From Alphaproteobacteria bacterium (GTDB lineage: Bacteria; Pseudomonadota; Alphaproteobacteria; Rhizobiales; Rhizobiaceae): 64,000 nucleotides of DNA. Location: assembly GCA_024280375.1 (NCBI GenBank), contig JAJRQF010000114.1, forward strand, positions 25,252 to 89,251, written 5' to 3'. Shown in pieces: positions 35,195 to 43,613 of this stretch (position 1 is its first letter; each line of letters begins with the position of its first letter). The position numbers were made by a program, and so were the translations under genes. The notes under the pieces are model-generated. The model had not been told where the DNA came from, made no database searches, and was given only the letters and a program-made list of their open reading frames with translations.

Positions 35195-36466
35195 TTAACG
35201 GAAAGTATAGGTGTAACTTAGTCCAACTCCGTAGGATGTCTGGTTGCGGCTTCGATCATCAAGTGTGAGCTGCCGGTAAAAAGAAGTTAGGTCGACCCGA
35301 TTGGATTCATTGAGTTCAAACGTGTGATCCCAGCGTAATTGCCAAAAATTTCCGTCAAAAGTGGTCCCGGGTGTAGCGTTTAAATCGGGCAGTTGAATAT
35401 GACCGCCACCAATACTGGCGCGATGGGTCCAGCTAATACCGTCTGGTTTGGAAACTATCAAACCTGCATAACTGAACTCACCATCAACTGAGCGGCCAAT
35501 AGAAGTGCCGCCATATGTATAATCGAATTGGGTTCTGATCGTTGCACCAATCGCATGTGCCGCGCTTAGCCGATAGGCACCGCCCGCCTGGGCCCGAACG
35601 CGGTAATCTGTAAATAACAGATCGGAGGCGGAAAGGTCAGCAAGGCCGAAATTGGCAAAAACCGTAGTGTCGACCGTCGGCTGTACGGTGAATTTGGAAA
35701 AAATACCATATTCCTGAATAGCGGCGTTCTTTTGGAAGCTGTTATAATCTCCATAGAGTGACAGCGACATGCGTAATGAGGAAATTCCCGAATTCGGCAG
35801 GCCTTTTTCCCAGGATAGGCTCAAGCGGCCCGAAGGTGCAGTAAAAACTCCACCGCCGCCGCTGAGATCAAAATCGCCGAACAGGCGGGATGCCCGGGCC
35901 CGGATTGAAATCATGATCGCATCGTCGGTGGGCGTTTCTAGGTTACGGCGCAGAACCCCGTAAATTTCTCCATAGGGATTAAAATCTGTCCGGTCTGAAA
36001 TGGCCGCTGAGCTGGAAAAGTTGGTCTGGATGACATCAGCACCCGCAGTAAACGAAATGTAGCCGCTAACGCCGCCGATGTTTTTGCCGATTCGCTCGCG
36101 GAGCTTTTCAGCTTGCCCAATTTCCCTGAGGTTGAGCGTTCCAATTTCAAGAGCGTATTCAATCTGGCGCAAAGCAAGGTCATAGGACCCCACATGATTG
36201 TACAAGCGACCGGCGACCAATCTGGCCTGTGCATCACGGGGAAAGGTGATTAAATGCTGCTCGATTGTGGAAAGCGCCTGGTCGTACTGGCCAGCTTCAA
36301 CAGCAATGTTGATAAATTCTGTAAGACTTCCCGGATCACGTGGATTTGCAATGCGATTGGCAAACGAGTCCTGGTATGCGGAAGCAAAGGCCGAGCTTAT
36401 CCCGATTGTCAGCAAAGAAGTGCCAACAATCGTGGCTAATATGCTCCTATAAAAATTGCTTTGCAT
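35195..36466 (-). CDS. Outer-membrane beta-barrel protein with TPR-like N-terminus
   Basis: From ATG 36466, about 423 residues; a TTG six codons earlier is less likely. Signal peptide with cleavage near AFASA. Residues about 40-125 form TPR-like helical pairs (AGQYDQALSTIEQHLITFPRDAQARLVAG is one pair, HVGSYDLALRQIEYALEIG the next). From about 140 to the end the chain alternates as amphipathic strands and ends in YTYTFR, the aromatic last residue pattern of outer-membrane barrels. Probably a surface or secretion-associated barrel. First gene of the four-gene operon. Confidence 0.75.
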   Translation of the reverse strand: MQSNFYRSILATIVGTSLLTIGISSAFASAYQDSFANRIANPRDPGSLTEFINIAVEAGQYDQALSTIEQHLITFPRDAQARLVAGRLYNHVGSYDLALRQIEYALEIGTLNLREIGQAEKLRERIGKNIGGVSGYISFTAGADVIQTNFSSSAAISDRTDFNPYGEIYGVLRRNLETPTDDAIMISIRARASRLFGDFDLSGGGGVFTAPSGRLSLSWEKGLPNSGISSLRMSLSLYGDYNSFQKNAAIQEYGIFSKFTVQPTVDTTVFANFGLADLSASDLLFTDYRVRAQAGGAYRLSAAHAIGATIRTQFDYTYGGTSIGRSVDGEFSYAGLIVSKPDGISWTHRASIGGGHIQLPDLNATPGTTFDGNFWQLRWDHTFELNESNRVDLTSFYRQLTLDDRSRNQTSYGVGLSYTYTFR

Positions 36467-36758
36467 TATAAAAAAACCCAACAAACCCCAGCTGGAACCA
36501 ATTAATAATTAGTTCCTGTATTCTTTTAATATATTTGTAACTAATTTGGTAGTGTGTTCATGGTTTTTGCAGCCCTTAGGTTAATACCTGTGTTAATTTT
36601 GTCATAGTGTGAATATGGCCTCAAAATCTTGAACCTGATATGCGTTTTTGCACGCGTCAGTTGGCGAATAGATTTTTACCAGAATTTTGGAAAAGATGGT
36701 TCACATATGGGGTGAAATCATTTAAGTTTCATTTGCAACTAAATTTAAGGTTTTAAGC

Positions 36759-37709
36759 ATGGCAAAGAAATTCGCGTCTCAGGCAGATATGGACGAGAAA
36801 GAGATTTCATTTACTGAAATTGGTAAAGATTTATGGGCCTTTACCGCCGAGGGTGATCCCAATACCGGGGTGATTATTGGCGATGATAGCGTGATGATTA
36901 TTGATGCGCAGGCAACGCCACGGCTTGCCAATGTGGTGATCGAAAAAATCCGGGGCGTGACCGATAAGCCGATCAAGCATGTGGTTTTATCGCATTATCA
37001 TGCGGTACGGGTGCTTGGGGCATCTGCTTATAATGCGCCAGAAATTATCATGTCTGAAAAAGCCCGTTCGATGGTGGTTGAACGCGGCCAAGAGGACTGG
37101 GATAGCGAATTTGAGCGTTTTCCGCGGTTGTTTCAAGGTCACGAATCCATTCCGGGGCTTACCTGGCCAACCACAACTTTCAACGACCGTATGAGCGTTT
37201 ATCTGGGTAATCGACGGGTCGATTTGATGTTTATGGGCAGGGCACATACGGCCGGCGATATCGTTGCCTATGTGGGTGATGAAAATGTCATGTTTACCGG
37301 TGATATCGTTGAGTATAAATCGGCCTGCTATTGCGGCGATGGGCATTTTCATGATTGGCCTGATACTTTGAATGAAATTCGAGCATGGGAAGTGGATGCC
37401 ATTGCGCCGGGGCGCGGTGATGCGCTGGTTGGGCGAAAAATGGTCAATGCAGCGCTGGATTCGACCGAAGATTTTGTCACCACGACCTATAAATCGGTGG
37501 CCCGTGTGGCTCTTAGAGGCGGTTCGTTGAAAGAAGCATGGGATGCATGCCGCGAGGTCTGTGATCCGAAATTTGGCGATTACGCGATCTATGAGCATTG
37601 CCTGCCGTTCAATGTTTCGCGTGCCTATGATGAGGCCCGCGATATGGACACACCAAAAATCTGGACGGCGGCGCGAGATATTGAAATGTGGGAGGCTTTG
37701 CAGAGCTAG
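36759..37709 (+). CDS. MBL-fold protein with incomplete metal site
   Basis: 316 residues of metallo-beta-lactamase fold. The expected HxHxDH motif reads H79-Y-H81-A-V83-R84, so the Asp and last His (second metal site) are lost. His163 (GRAHTAGDI) and Asp182 (FTGDIVEY) remain, as does a His in YEHCLPFN. Possibly binds one metal or works without. It is followed without gap by a small membrane protein gene and, after vapBC, by an FAD monooxygenase/DUF2783 pair with which such MBL proteins often cluster. Enzymatic role unknown. Confidence 0.8.
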   Translation: MAKKFASQADMDEKEISFTEIGKDLWAFTAEGDPNTGVIIGDDSVMIIDAQATPRLANVVIEKIRGVTDKPIKHVVLSHYHAVRVLGASAYNAPEIIMSEKARSMVVERGQEDWDSEFERFPRLFQGHESIPGLTWPTTTFNDRMSVYLGNRRVDLMFMGRAHTAGDIVAYVGDENVMFTGDIVEYKSACYCGDGHFHDWPDTLNEIRAWEVDAIAPGRGDALVGRKMVNAALDSTEDFVTTTYKSVARVALRGGSLKEAWDACREVCDPKFGDYAIYEHCLPFNVSRAYDEARDMDTPKIWTAARDIEMWEALQS

Positions 37710-38045
37710 ATGCCGATTTGGGCTGCCGTAATATCAGTGATACTGATGGCAATTACCGGGGTTGCTTTTCTCAGAATGTTTTATTTCCAAGCAAAAGTTA
37801 TTTTGACTTTTCCAGTGTTAAAAATGGAACAGCTTGAGCGACTCAGAATTGGACCGTGGTCAGAAAAAGAAACAGTTTTGCGTTCAAAATGGGCGCGCTC
37901 AATTTTGCATGTCTTGGTTGCATTTGTCTTCTTGGCTGTCTGGGTATTCTTTGTTCAGTTGTTTGGATTAAATGGTCCGGTTGAATGCTTGACCAATGCA
38001 AAGGCCAGTGGATTCTCAAGGGCTAACTGTCCTCCTATTTTATAG
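37710..38045 (+). CDS. Small membrane protein of unknown function
   Basis: 111 residues; ATG directly follows the MBL stop (TAGATG), so it is probably cotranslated. Two hydrophobic helices (about 3-24 and 66-88) flank a polar segment with LKMEQLERLRIGPWSE. Three Cys-containing C-terminal residues outside. No family recognised. It may be a small partner of the MBL protein or of the later redox genes. Confidence 0.6.
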   Translation: MPIWAAVISVILMAITGVAFLRMFYFQAKVILTFPVLKMEQLERLRIGPWSEKETVLRSKWARSILHVLVAFVFLAVWVFFVQLFGLNGPVECLTNAKASGFSRANCPPIL

Positions 38046-38059
38046 TATGAGAATTGCTG

Positions 38060-38437
38060 CTAAATTACTACCACATCATAAAGGCGGATGTTTTTATCCA
38101 TGGTCATGATTGTTAAATTTTCCATTTGCGCCTGCGCCACCAACATTCGGTCAAATGGATCGCGGTGATGATGGGGCAGGTGGGAGACCGCGAGCGCGTG
38201 TTCTGGGAGGATAGGTAAGATGGAGATATCGCTGTTTTCAATATCCTTTAGCAAACCTGGGGGCATTATCAGTTTGCCAATACCAATTTTAATGGCAATT
38301 TCCCAAATCGAGACAATGCTTATGAACTTATTGACATCGCCTGTCATTAACCGAAAGTGCCGTTCTTTCAGTTTGTTGTCGTCATTCAAATCCCAGAGCA
38401 AGATATGAGTATCAATCAGATAACCAGTATCACTCAC
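38060..38437 (-). CDS. vapC: PIN-domain VapC-type toxin
   Basis: 125 residues of PIN fold: first Asp9 in LIDTHILLWDL, Glu in VSIWEIAIKIGIGK, and the late DPFDRMLVAQA and TMDKNIRLY segments that complete the acidic active site. RNase toxin. Its start overlaps the antitoxin stop by four bases. Second gene of a vapBC pair. Confidence 0.9.
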   Translation of the reverse strand: MSDTGYLIDTHILLWDLNDDNKLKERHFRLMTGDVNKFISIVSIWEIAIKIGIGKLIMPPGLLKDIENSDISILPILPEHALAVSHLPHHHRDPFDRMLVAQAQMENLTIMTMDKNIRLYDVVVI

Positions 38438-38658
38438 TTGATGTATTCATCCCATTCAGGGCCCAGCTCATCAAAGTCATCCGCCATCCAAATTTTACCC
38501 TTCATGGCTCCATGCAAGGATTTCTTCTTCGCCGGTTTTTCGGCAATGATTTTCACATATGGCTTGCCGTGCTTGGTGATCGCTATTTCCTCTCCATTCG
38601 CTGCTTTGCGAAGGATTTCGGAAACATTGGCTTTCATTTCAGCGACGGTGATGTTCAT
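38434..38658 (-). CDS. Phd/YefM-type antitoxin for VapC
   Basis: 74 residues from ATG 38658 (MNITVAEMKANVSEILR); the frame is open further but those residues do not fit the family. N-terminal Phd/YefM DNA-binding domain (NGEEIAITKHGKPYVKI) followed by a toxin-binding tail rich in acidic residues (MADDFDELGPEWDEYIK). Binds its partner VapC, whose start it overlaps (38434-38437), and likely represses the operon. Confidence 0.88.
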   Translation of the reverse strand: MNITVAEMKANVSEILRKAANGEEIAITKHGKPYVKIIAEKPAKKKSLHGAMKGKIWMADDFDELGPEWDEYIK

Positions 38659-38728
38659 GACAGGCTCCAGTTCTGGCCATAATATAGGCCATAATTTGGG
38701 TATTTGCAAGTTTAAGGCGGGATAGAAA

Positions 38729-40339
38729 ATGCCCAAAATCTTTGAAACGCCGCTCTATTCCTACGCTCGTTCACCCGACCAGGATGCAGCAGCGCCTGTT
38801 CGCCATCCGGTTGTTGTGGTGGGTGCCGGGCCGGTGGGGTTGGCTGCCGCCATTGAACTCGCGCAAAGCGATGTGCCCGTTTTGGTGCTGGATGATAACG
38901 ACAAGGTCTCATGGGGATCGCGCGCCATTTGCTTTGCCAAGCGGCCGCTGGAAATTCTCGACCGGCTTGGCTGTGGCAATGAATTTGTCGACAAGGGTGT
39001 TCAATGGAACCTGGGCAAGGTTTTTGTTGATGTGCAAAATATCTACGAATTTGACCTTCTGCCGGAAGGTGGTCATCAGCGACCGGCCTTTATTAATCTG
39101 CCGCAATATTATTTTGAGGAATATCTGATCAACCGCCTTCGCCAATTGCAAAAAGAAGGCAAGCCGATTGAATTGCGCGGCAATAACAAGGTTGTTGCGG
39201 TTGATCCGCGAGAAAATGAGGTGGGCATTACGATTGAAACGCCGGAAGGTAATTATTCGATATGTTCCGATTGGCTGATCCCTTGTGACGGGGCCAATTC
39301 GCCGGTGCGTGCGATGATGGATCTGGAATTTGTCGGTCAGGTATTTGAGGACAATTTCCTCATTGCCGATATTGTCATGAAAGCGGATTTTCCTGCCGAG
39401 CGGCGGTTCTGGTTTAATCCGCCGTTTAATCCGGGCCAGTCGGTTCTGCTGCACAGCCAACCGGACAATGTGTGGCGGGTTGACTTTCAACTTGGCTGGG
39501 ACATCGACAAGGAAGAGGAGGCGAGGGAGGAGAATGTCTCCCGGCGCTTGAAATCGATGTTCGGTGAAGATGCCAAATTCGAGCTGGAATGGGTTTCCGT
39601 CTACACATTTCAGTGTCGACGGATGCAAGATTTTCGCCATAATCGAGTATTGTTTGCCGGTGATGCGGCGCATCAGGTTTCGCCTTTTGGCGCGCGCGGG
39701 GCCAATTCCGGCTTGCAGGATAGTGACAACCTGATCTGGAAGCTGAAGCTGGTAATGGAGGGCAAGGCACCGGAAAGCCTGCTTGACAGTTATAATGATG
39801 AGCGGGTTTTTGCTGCGGAAGAAAACATTTTAAATTCAACACGTTCGACGGATTTCATCACACCAAAATCCGAGATCAGCAAGATCTTTCGCGATGCCGT
39901 GTTAAAACTTGCAAGCAGTTACGAATTTGCCCGCCCGCTGGTCAATACCGGCAGGCTTTCAGTGCCGGCAACCTATGATGCTTCTCCGCTTAATGGCCCG
40001 GACGCGGATGGATTACCAGGCCGCACCAGGCCGGGCGCTTCTGCCAGCGATGCACCGGTGGGCGATGATTGGCTGCTGCAAAAACTCGGTAGCCGCTTTC
40101 AATTGCTGACCATAAATACGGATGGGCCAAAAAGTCTGAATGTGAATGGTATTCCGGTTGAACGATTGCCGCTTTCTTGCGGTGACGGGCGATCGGAAGA
40201 GCTTAAAGCACGCTATTTGGGCGAACGCGATTGTGCGGTTTATTTAATGCGACCAGACCAGCATATTGCAGCGCGCTGGATAAGCTATGACGAACAGGCC
40301 GTGCGTGATGCGGTTAATCGGGCTGTTGGCAAGATATAG
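38729..40339 (+). CDS. FAD-dependent aromatic monooxygenase (MhpA-like)
   Basis: 536 residues, group A flavin monooxygenase. FAD-binding VVGAGPVGLAAAIELA at about 30, the DG motif (PCDGANSPVR), the GD motif LFAGDAAHQVSPFGARGANSGLQD near residue 310-335, and a C-terminal thioredoxin-like domain. Similar to 3-(3-hydroxyphenyl)propionate or resorcinol hydroxylases, using NAD(P)H to hydroxylate an aromatic ring. It is followed by DUF2783, its usual neighbour in alphaproteobacteria. The substrate is unknown. Confidence 0.88.
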   Translation: MPKIFETPLYSYARSPDQDAAAPVRHPVVVVGAGPVGLAAAIELAQSDVPVLVLDDNDKVSWGSRAICFAKRPLEILDRLGCGNEFVDKGVQWNLGKVFVDVQNIYEFDLLPEGGHQRPAFINLPQYYFEEYLINRLRQLQKEGKPIELRGNNKVVAVDPRENEVGITIETPEGNYSICSDWLIPCDGANSPVRAMMDLEFVGQVFEDNFLIADIVMKADFPAERRFWFNPPFNPGQSVLLHSQPDNVWRVDFQLGWDIDKEEEAREENVSRRLKSMFGEDAKFELEWVSVYTFQCRRMQDFRHNRVLFAGDAAHQVSPFGARGANSGLQDSDNLIWKLKLVMEGKAPESLLDSYNDERVFAAEENILNSTRSTDFITPKSEISKIFRDAVLKLASSYEFARPLVNTGRLSVPATYDASPLNGPDADGLPGRTRPGASASDAPVGDDWLLQKLGSRFQLLTINTDGPKSLNVNGIPVERLPLSCGDGRSEELKARYLGERDCAVYLMRPDQHIAARWISYDEQAVRDAVNRAVGKI

Positions 40340-40350
40340 GGGTTTTTATA

Positions 40351-40554
40351 ATGGCAAAATTGAATTTATCTGCGAATATCAATGACCCGGATGGCTTCTA
40401 CAGTGAATTGCTAAAAGCCCATGAGGGCTTGAGTAAGGATGAGAGCGATGGGTTGAACGCGCGGTTGATTTTGTTGTTGGCCAATCATGTCGGCGATCGT
40501 GAAACCCTCTCAGAAGCGCTTACCGCTGCGCGCGGGAAAGGTGAAGCCAAATAA
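40351..40554 (+). CDS. DUF2783 domain protein
   Basis: 67 residues, mostly helical (FYSELLKAHEGLSKDESDGLNARLILLLANHVG). DUF2783 proteins are found next to FAD monooxygenases of the type directly upstream (11 bp). Probably an accessory subunit or regulator; no reaction known. Confidence 0.85.
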   Translation: MAKLNLSANINDPDGFYSELLKAHEGLSKDESDGLNARLILLLANHVGDRETLSEALTAARGKGEAK

Positions 40555-40702
40555 GTTTGCGCTAATCTGGTAATCTGTACTGAAAATTCAATCACGAGTA
40601 GTTTCACATTACGTCACACCATTGTGTCTCGACAGCAATGAATTGCGCGTTCAAAATTGCACCAAATATGCGATTTGCATACCTGATTGGAGCAATTATC
40701 CG

Positions 40703-41311
40703 ATGTTGAAACAAACCATATACTCCCTATTTGCCATTGCCTTTGTCCTGCTTGCGTTCAATGCGGAAGCACAGGAAGTTCCCGGGGCACATCTGGCGAT
40801 TAAAAATCCGGCTATCCTGGAAAAGAGTGAAATTAACAAGGTTTATGATGAGCTAAAAGAACGAATGGCCGGAGGCTATGATCTTTCAAAACTGCCAATA
40901 ATCAAGAATTACCAAAGCTGGAAACAGTATAATAATCAGCCCTATATATCGGCGACCCACGGGCAGCGATACGTCAATAATTACGCCAACAGGTTGGTGA
41001 CGAATTATGGCAAGTTGAAAAAAGGTGGGGCCTATCCTGTTGGGACTGTGTTTGCAAAGGATACAATTACAGTCACATCACAGAAAAAGACCTATCCGGG
41101 CGCCATATTTATTATGGAAAAACTGGCCAAAGGCAAAAGCCCGGAAACGGCGGACTGGCGTTATGTAATGGTATTGCCGGATGGTTCTATGTTTGGTGAT
41201 ACGGTCGGAGATCAGCCGGAAGAAGTTGAATATTGCCATGCTTGCCATATTCAAAAATCCCGTCAGGATTACGTATTTTTCGTGCCCAAGAAATACCGCA
41301 TAGATCAATAA
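40703..41311 (+). CDS. Cytochrome P460 family protein
   Basis: 202 residues from ATG 40703 (GGAG upstream); a signal peptide with cleavage near AEA (residue 23). The c-type haem motif CHACH is at 178-182, near the C-terminus as in the P460/c'-beta family. In this family a P460 haem carries a Lys cross-link and oxidises hydroxylamine, while cytochrome c'-beta binds NO. Several Lys lie in the beta region (for example 105-107) but which would cross-link cannot be read. Links to the nirK operon 34 kb away by theme only: NO or hydroxylamine handling. The gap to DUF2783 is about 150 bp. Confidence 0.85.
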   Translation: MLKQTIYSLFAIAFVLLAFNAEAQEVPGAHLAIKNPAILEKSEINKVYDELKERMAGGYDLSKLPIIKNYQSWKQYNNQPYISATHGQRYVNNYANRLVTNYGKLKKGGAYPVGTVFAKDTITVTSQKKTYPGAIFIMEKLAKGKSPETADWRYVMVLPDGSMFGDTVGDQPEEVEYCHACHIQKSRQDYVFFVPKKYRIDQ

Positions 41312-41458
41312 AACTGGTGCTGGCTTCAAAGTGACGAGTTGCTGCATTTATATATTAGCAACATGTGATATATAAACCAATGATGGGAGCGGGCAATATA
41401 ACCCGCTCGCGCAATCTTTATCGTGATCTGGGTTCTGACCCTAAAGGCCGGTCATGAT

Positions 41459-42658
41459 TCAGGCGAGCAAAGCCTGTTCAAGGTCGGCGATCAGATCATC
41501 GCAGGCCTCGATACCGACCGAAAGGCGAACCAGATTGTCGACCACGCCGACAGCTTCCCGGCGTTCCACAGGTACGGTGGCATGGGTTAATGATGCCGGA
41601 TGTTGTATCAGGCTTTCCACGCCGCCAAGGCTAACAGCAAATTGAAACAGATTGGTGCGTTGCAGTAATTTATCCGCACGCTCTTGCCCGCCTTCAACCA
41701 GCAGGCTGACTACGGCACCAAATCCGTTCATCTGCTGTTTGGCGACCGCATGGCCGGGATGATCCGGCAGTCCTGGATAAAGCACGGTTTCAAGCCCCAG
41801 GCGGGTTTTGTTTTCTGACAGGAAATTGGCAATTCTGGTTGCGTTTTCGCAATGCCGCTGCATTCGAATGGGCAGAGTTTTCAGCGAACGTAAAAGCAAA
41901 GCGCTGTCATTGGGGCTTAGAACAGAGCCAACTGCGTTTTGCAGATAGCGCATTCGATCGGCAATGCCCTCGGGGGCTGTTGGGGAAACGGCTGCAATGC
42001 CCGCCAGCAAATCTGAATGACCGTTAAGAAACTTGGTTGCAGAATGCATGACAATGCTTACGCCCAGCTCCAGCGGCCGTTGGCATACGGGTGATGAAAA
42101 CGTATTGTCACAAACGGTGAGCGCATCAACCGTATTGGCGATTTCGACAATCGACCTAATATCGACGATTTTGGTGAGTGGGTTTGAGGGGGTCTCAAAC
42201 CAAAGCATCGCTGTATCATTGGTGCTTGCAGCTTTAACCGCATCGGCATTGGAAAAATCAACAAAAGTTACCTTATGTCCGCTGGTTTTCGGACGAAGAT
42301 CGGCCAAAAGGCGATAAACTCCGCCATATAGATCGTCATGGGCAACAATATGCGATCCCGCATCCAGCAGTTCCAGAATTGTCGCGGCCGCTGCAAGGCC
42401 GGTTGGAAAAGCAAAGGCAGTTTCAGCCGATTCAAGGTCGGCAACGCACGCCTCTAACGACAGGCGGGTTGGGTTTGCGGGGCGTGAATAAATATAGCCT
42501 TTGTTTTCGCCAATACCATCCTGGACAAAGGTGGAAGCGGTATAAACAGGCGCAATGATTGCACCGGTCAGGGGGTCAGGTTCCTGGCCCGCATGGATGG
42601 CGCGGGTATCAAACCCAAGCCGATTTGACTTATTCTTCACACTGATGCTCCCTGTCAT
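41459..42658 (-). CDS. Cys/Met metabolism PLP enzyme (cystathionine gamma-synthase/beta-lyase family)
   Basis: 399 residues. PLP-binding Lys in HSATKFLNGHSD, the substrate-binding YSRPANPTR, and the C-terminal SLGGVESLIQHPASLTHATVP segment identify the trans-sulfuration group. Which member (cystathionine beta-lyase, gamma-lyase, gamma-synthase or homocysteine-forming enzyme) cannot be fixed from motifs. Divergent from the crotonase gene. Confidence 0.88.
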   Translation of the reverse strand: MTGSISVKNKSNRLGFDTRAIHAGQEPDPLTGAIIAPVYTASTFVQDGIGENKGYIYSRPANPTRLSLEACVADLESAETAFAFPTGLAAAATILELLDAGSHIVAHDDLYGGVYRLLADLRPKTSGHKVTFVDFSNADAVKAASTNDTAMLWFETPSNPLTKIVDIRSIVEIANTVDALTVCDNTFSSPVCQRPLELGVSIVMHSATKFLNGHSDLLAGIAAVSPTAPEGIADRMRYLQNAVGSVLSPNDSALLLRSLKTLPIRMQRHCENATRIANFLSENKTRLGLETVLYPGLPDHPGHAVAKQQMNGFGAVVSLLVEGGQERADKLLQRTNLFQFAVSLGGVESLIQHPASLTHATVPVERREAVGVVDNLVRLSVGIEACDDLIADLEQALLA

Positions 42659-42780
42659 ATATTAATGAGATTTACCCATTTTTGATTGGGTACAATCCTT
42701 TTTATTATCCTGATAAGGTTGTTACCGAAGTCTGACAACTGCATTTTTGAAAATCAACACATTCCCCGGTGGAGAAGCTT

Positions 42781-43611
42781 TTGACCCATATTTGTTTCGA
42801 CGTATCGATTGAAAACAAAATTGCCCATCTGGTGATGAAGCGGCCGGAAAAGCGCAATTCAATGATCCGCGAATTTTGGACCGAGCTGCCGGAAATCATT
42901 CGCAAGATTGATGCTGAGGCATCTGCCCGGGTGATTGTTATTTCATCGACCGGGCCGCATTTTACCGGTGGTATAGATTTGATGATGTTGGCAGGCGAGT
43001 TGGCCGATGATGGCAGCGCCAAAACCCGAATGCAAAGGGCGGCGCGGTTTTTGGGACTTGTGAAAGAATTGCAGGATACGTTTTCTGCGCTTGAACAATG
43101 CCGCATTCCAGTGCTTGCGGCCATTCAGGGCGGCTGTATTGGTGGTGGTGTCGATTTGGCCACCGCTTGCGATCTTCGATATGCAACCAGTAATGCCTAT
43201 TTTACCATTCAGGAGATCAATATTGGCATGACCGCCGATGTGGGCACATTTCCGCGTATTGTTAAATTGATGCCGGAAGGGGTAGTGCGCGAACTTGCCT
43301 ATACGGGCCGCAAACTTACCGCATCTGAGGCATTGCAACACGGGCTGGTTAATCAGGTCTTTGATGATCAGACGAGCCTGCTTGCGGGTGTTATGGAGGT
43401 GGCTGGCGAAATTGCCTCAAAAGCCCCCAATGCAATAATGGGCAGCAAGCGGATTATCACCTATGCGCGCGATCATTCGACCGCTGATACGCTGGATTAT
43501 ATCGGGGTGTGGAACATGGCGATGCTGCACCCGGAGGAGATTATGGAAACCATGGCGGCAAAACAGCAAAAGCGTGCACCGGAATTTATTGATCTGCCGG
43601 AGAAGATATAA
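42781..43611 (+). CDS. Crotonase, dienoyl-CoA isomerase-like
   Basis: 276 residues. TTG at 42781 is chosen because GGTGGAG (42768-42774) lies 6 nt before it; a GTG at 42769 has no ribosome site. Oxyanion-hole segments are FTGGIDLMML and AIQGGCIGGGVDLATACD. The EINIGMTADVGTFPRI block matches the ECH1 type (delta-3,5-delta-2,4-dienoyl-CoA isomerase), which moves double bonds in unsaturated fatty acyl-CoA. Enoyl-CoA hydratase remains possible. Downstream is a convergent SDR. Confidence 0.85.
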   Translation: MTHICFDVSIENKIAHLVMKRPEKRNSMIREFWTELPEIIRKIDAEASARVIVISSTGPHFTGGIDLMMLAGELADDGSAKTRMQRAARFLGLVKELQDTFSALEQCRIPVLAAIQGGCIGGGVDLATACDLRYATSNAYFTIQEINIGMTADVGTFPRIVKLMPEGVVRELAYTGRKLTASEALQHGLVNQVFDDQTSLLAGVMEVAGEIASKAPNAIMGSKRIITYARDHSTADTLDYIGVWNMAMLHPEEIMETMAAKQQKRAPEFIDLPEKI

Positions 43612-43613
43612 GG

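Noticed and set aside
41387..41408. GAGCGGG/CCCGCTC hairpin after the cytochrome P460 gene
   Set aside because: A 7-bp stem without T-run; too weak to call a terminator in either direction.
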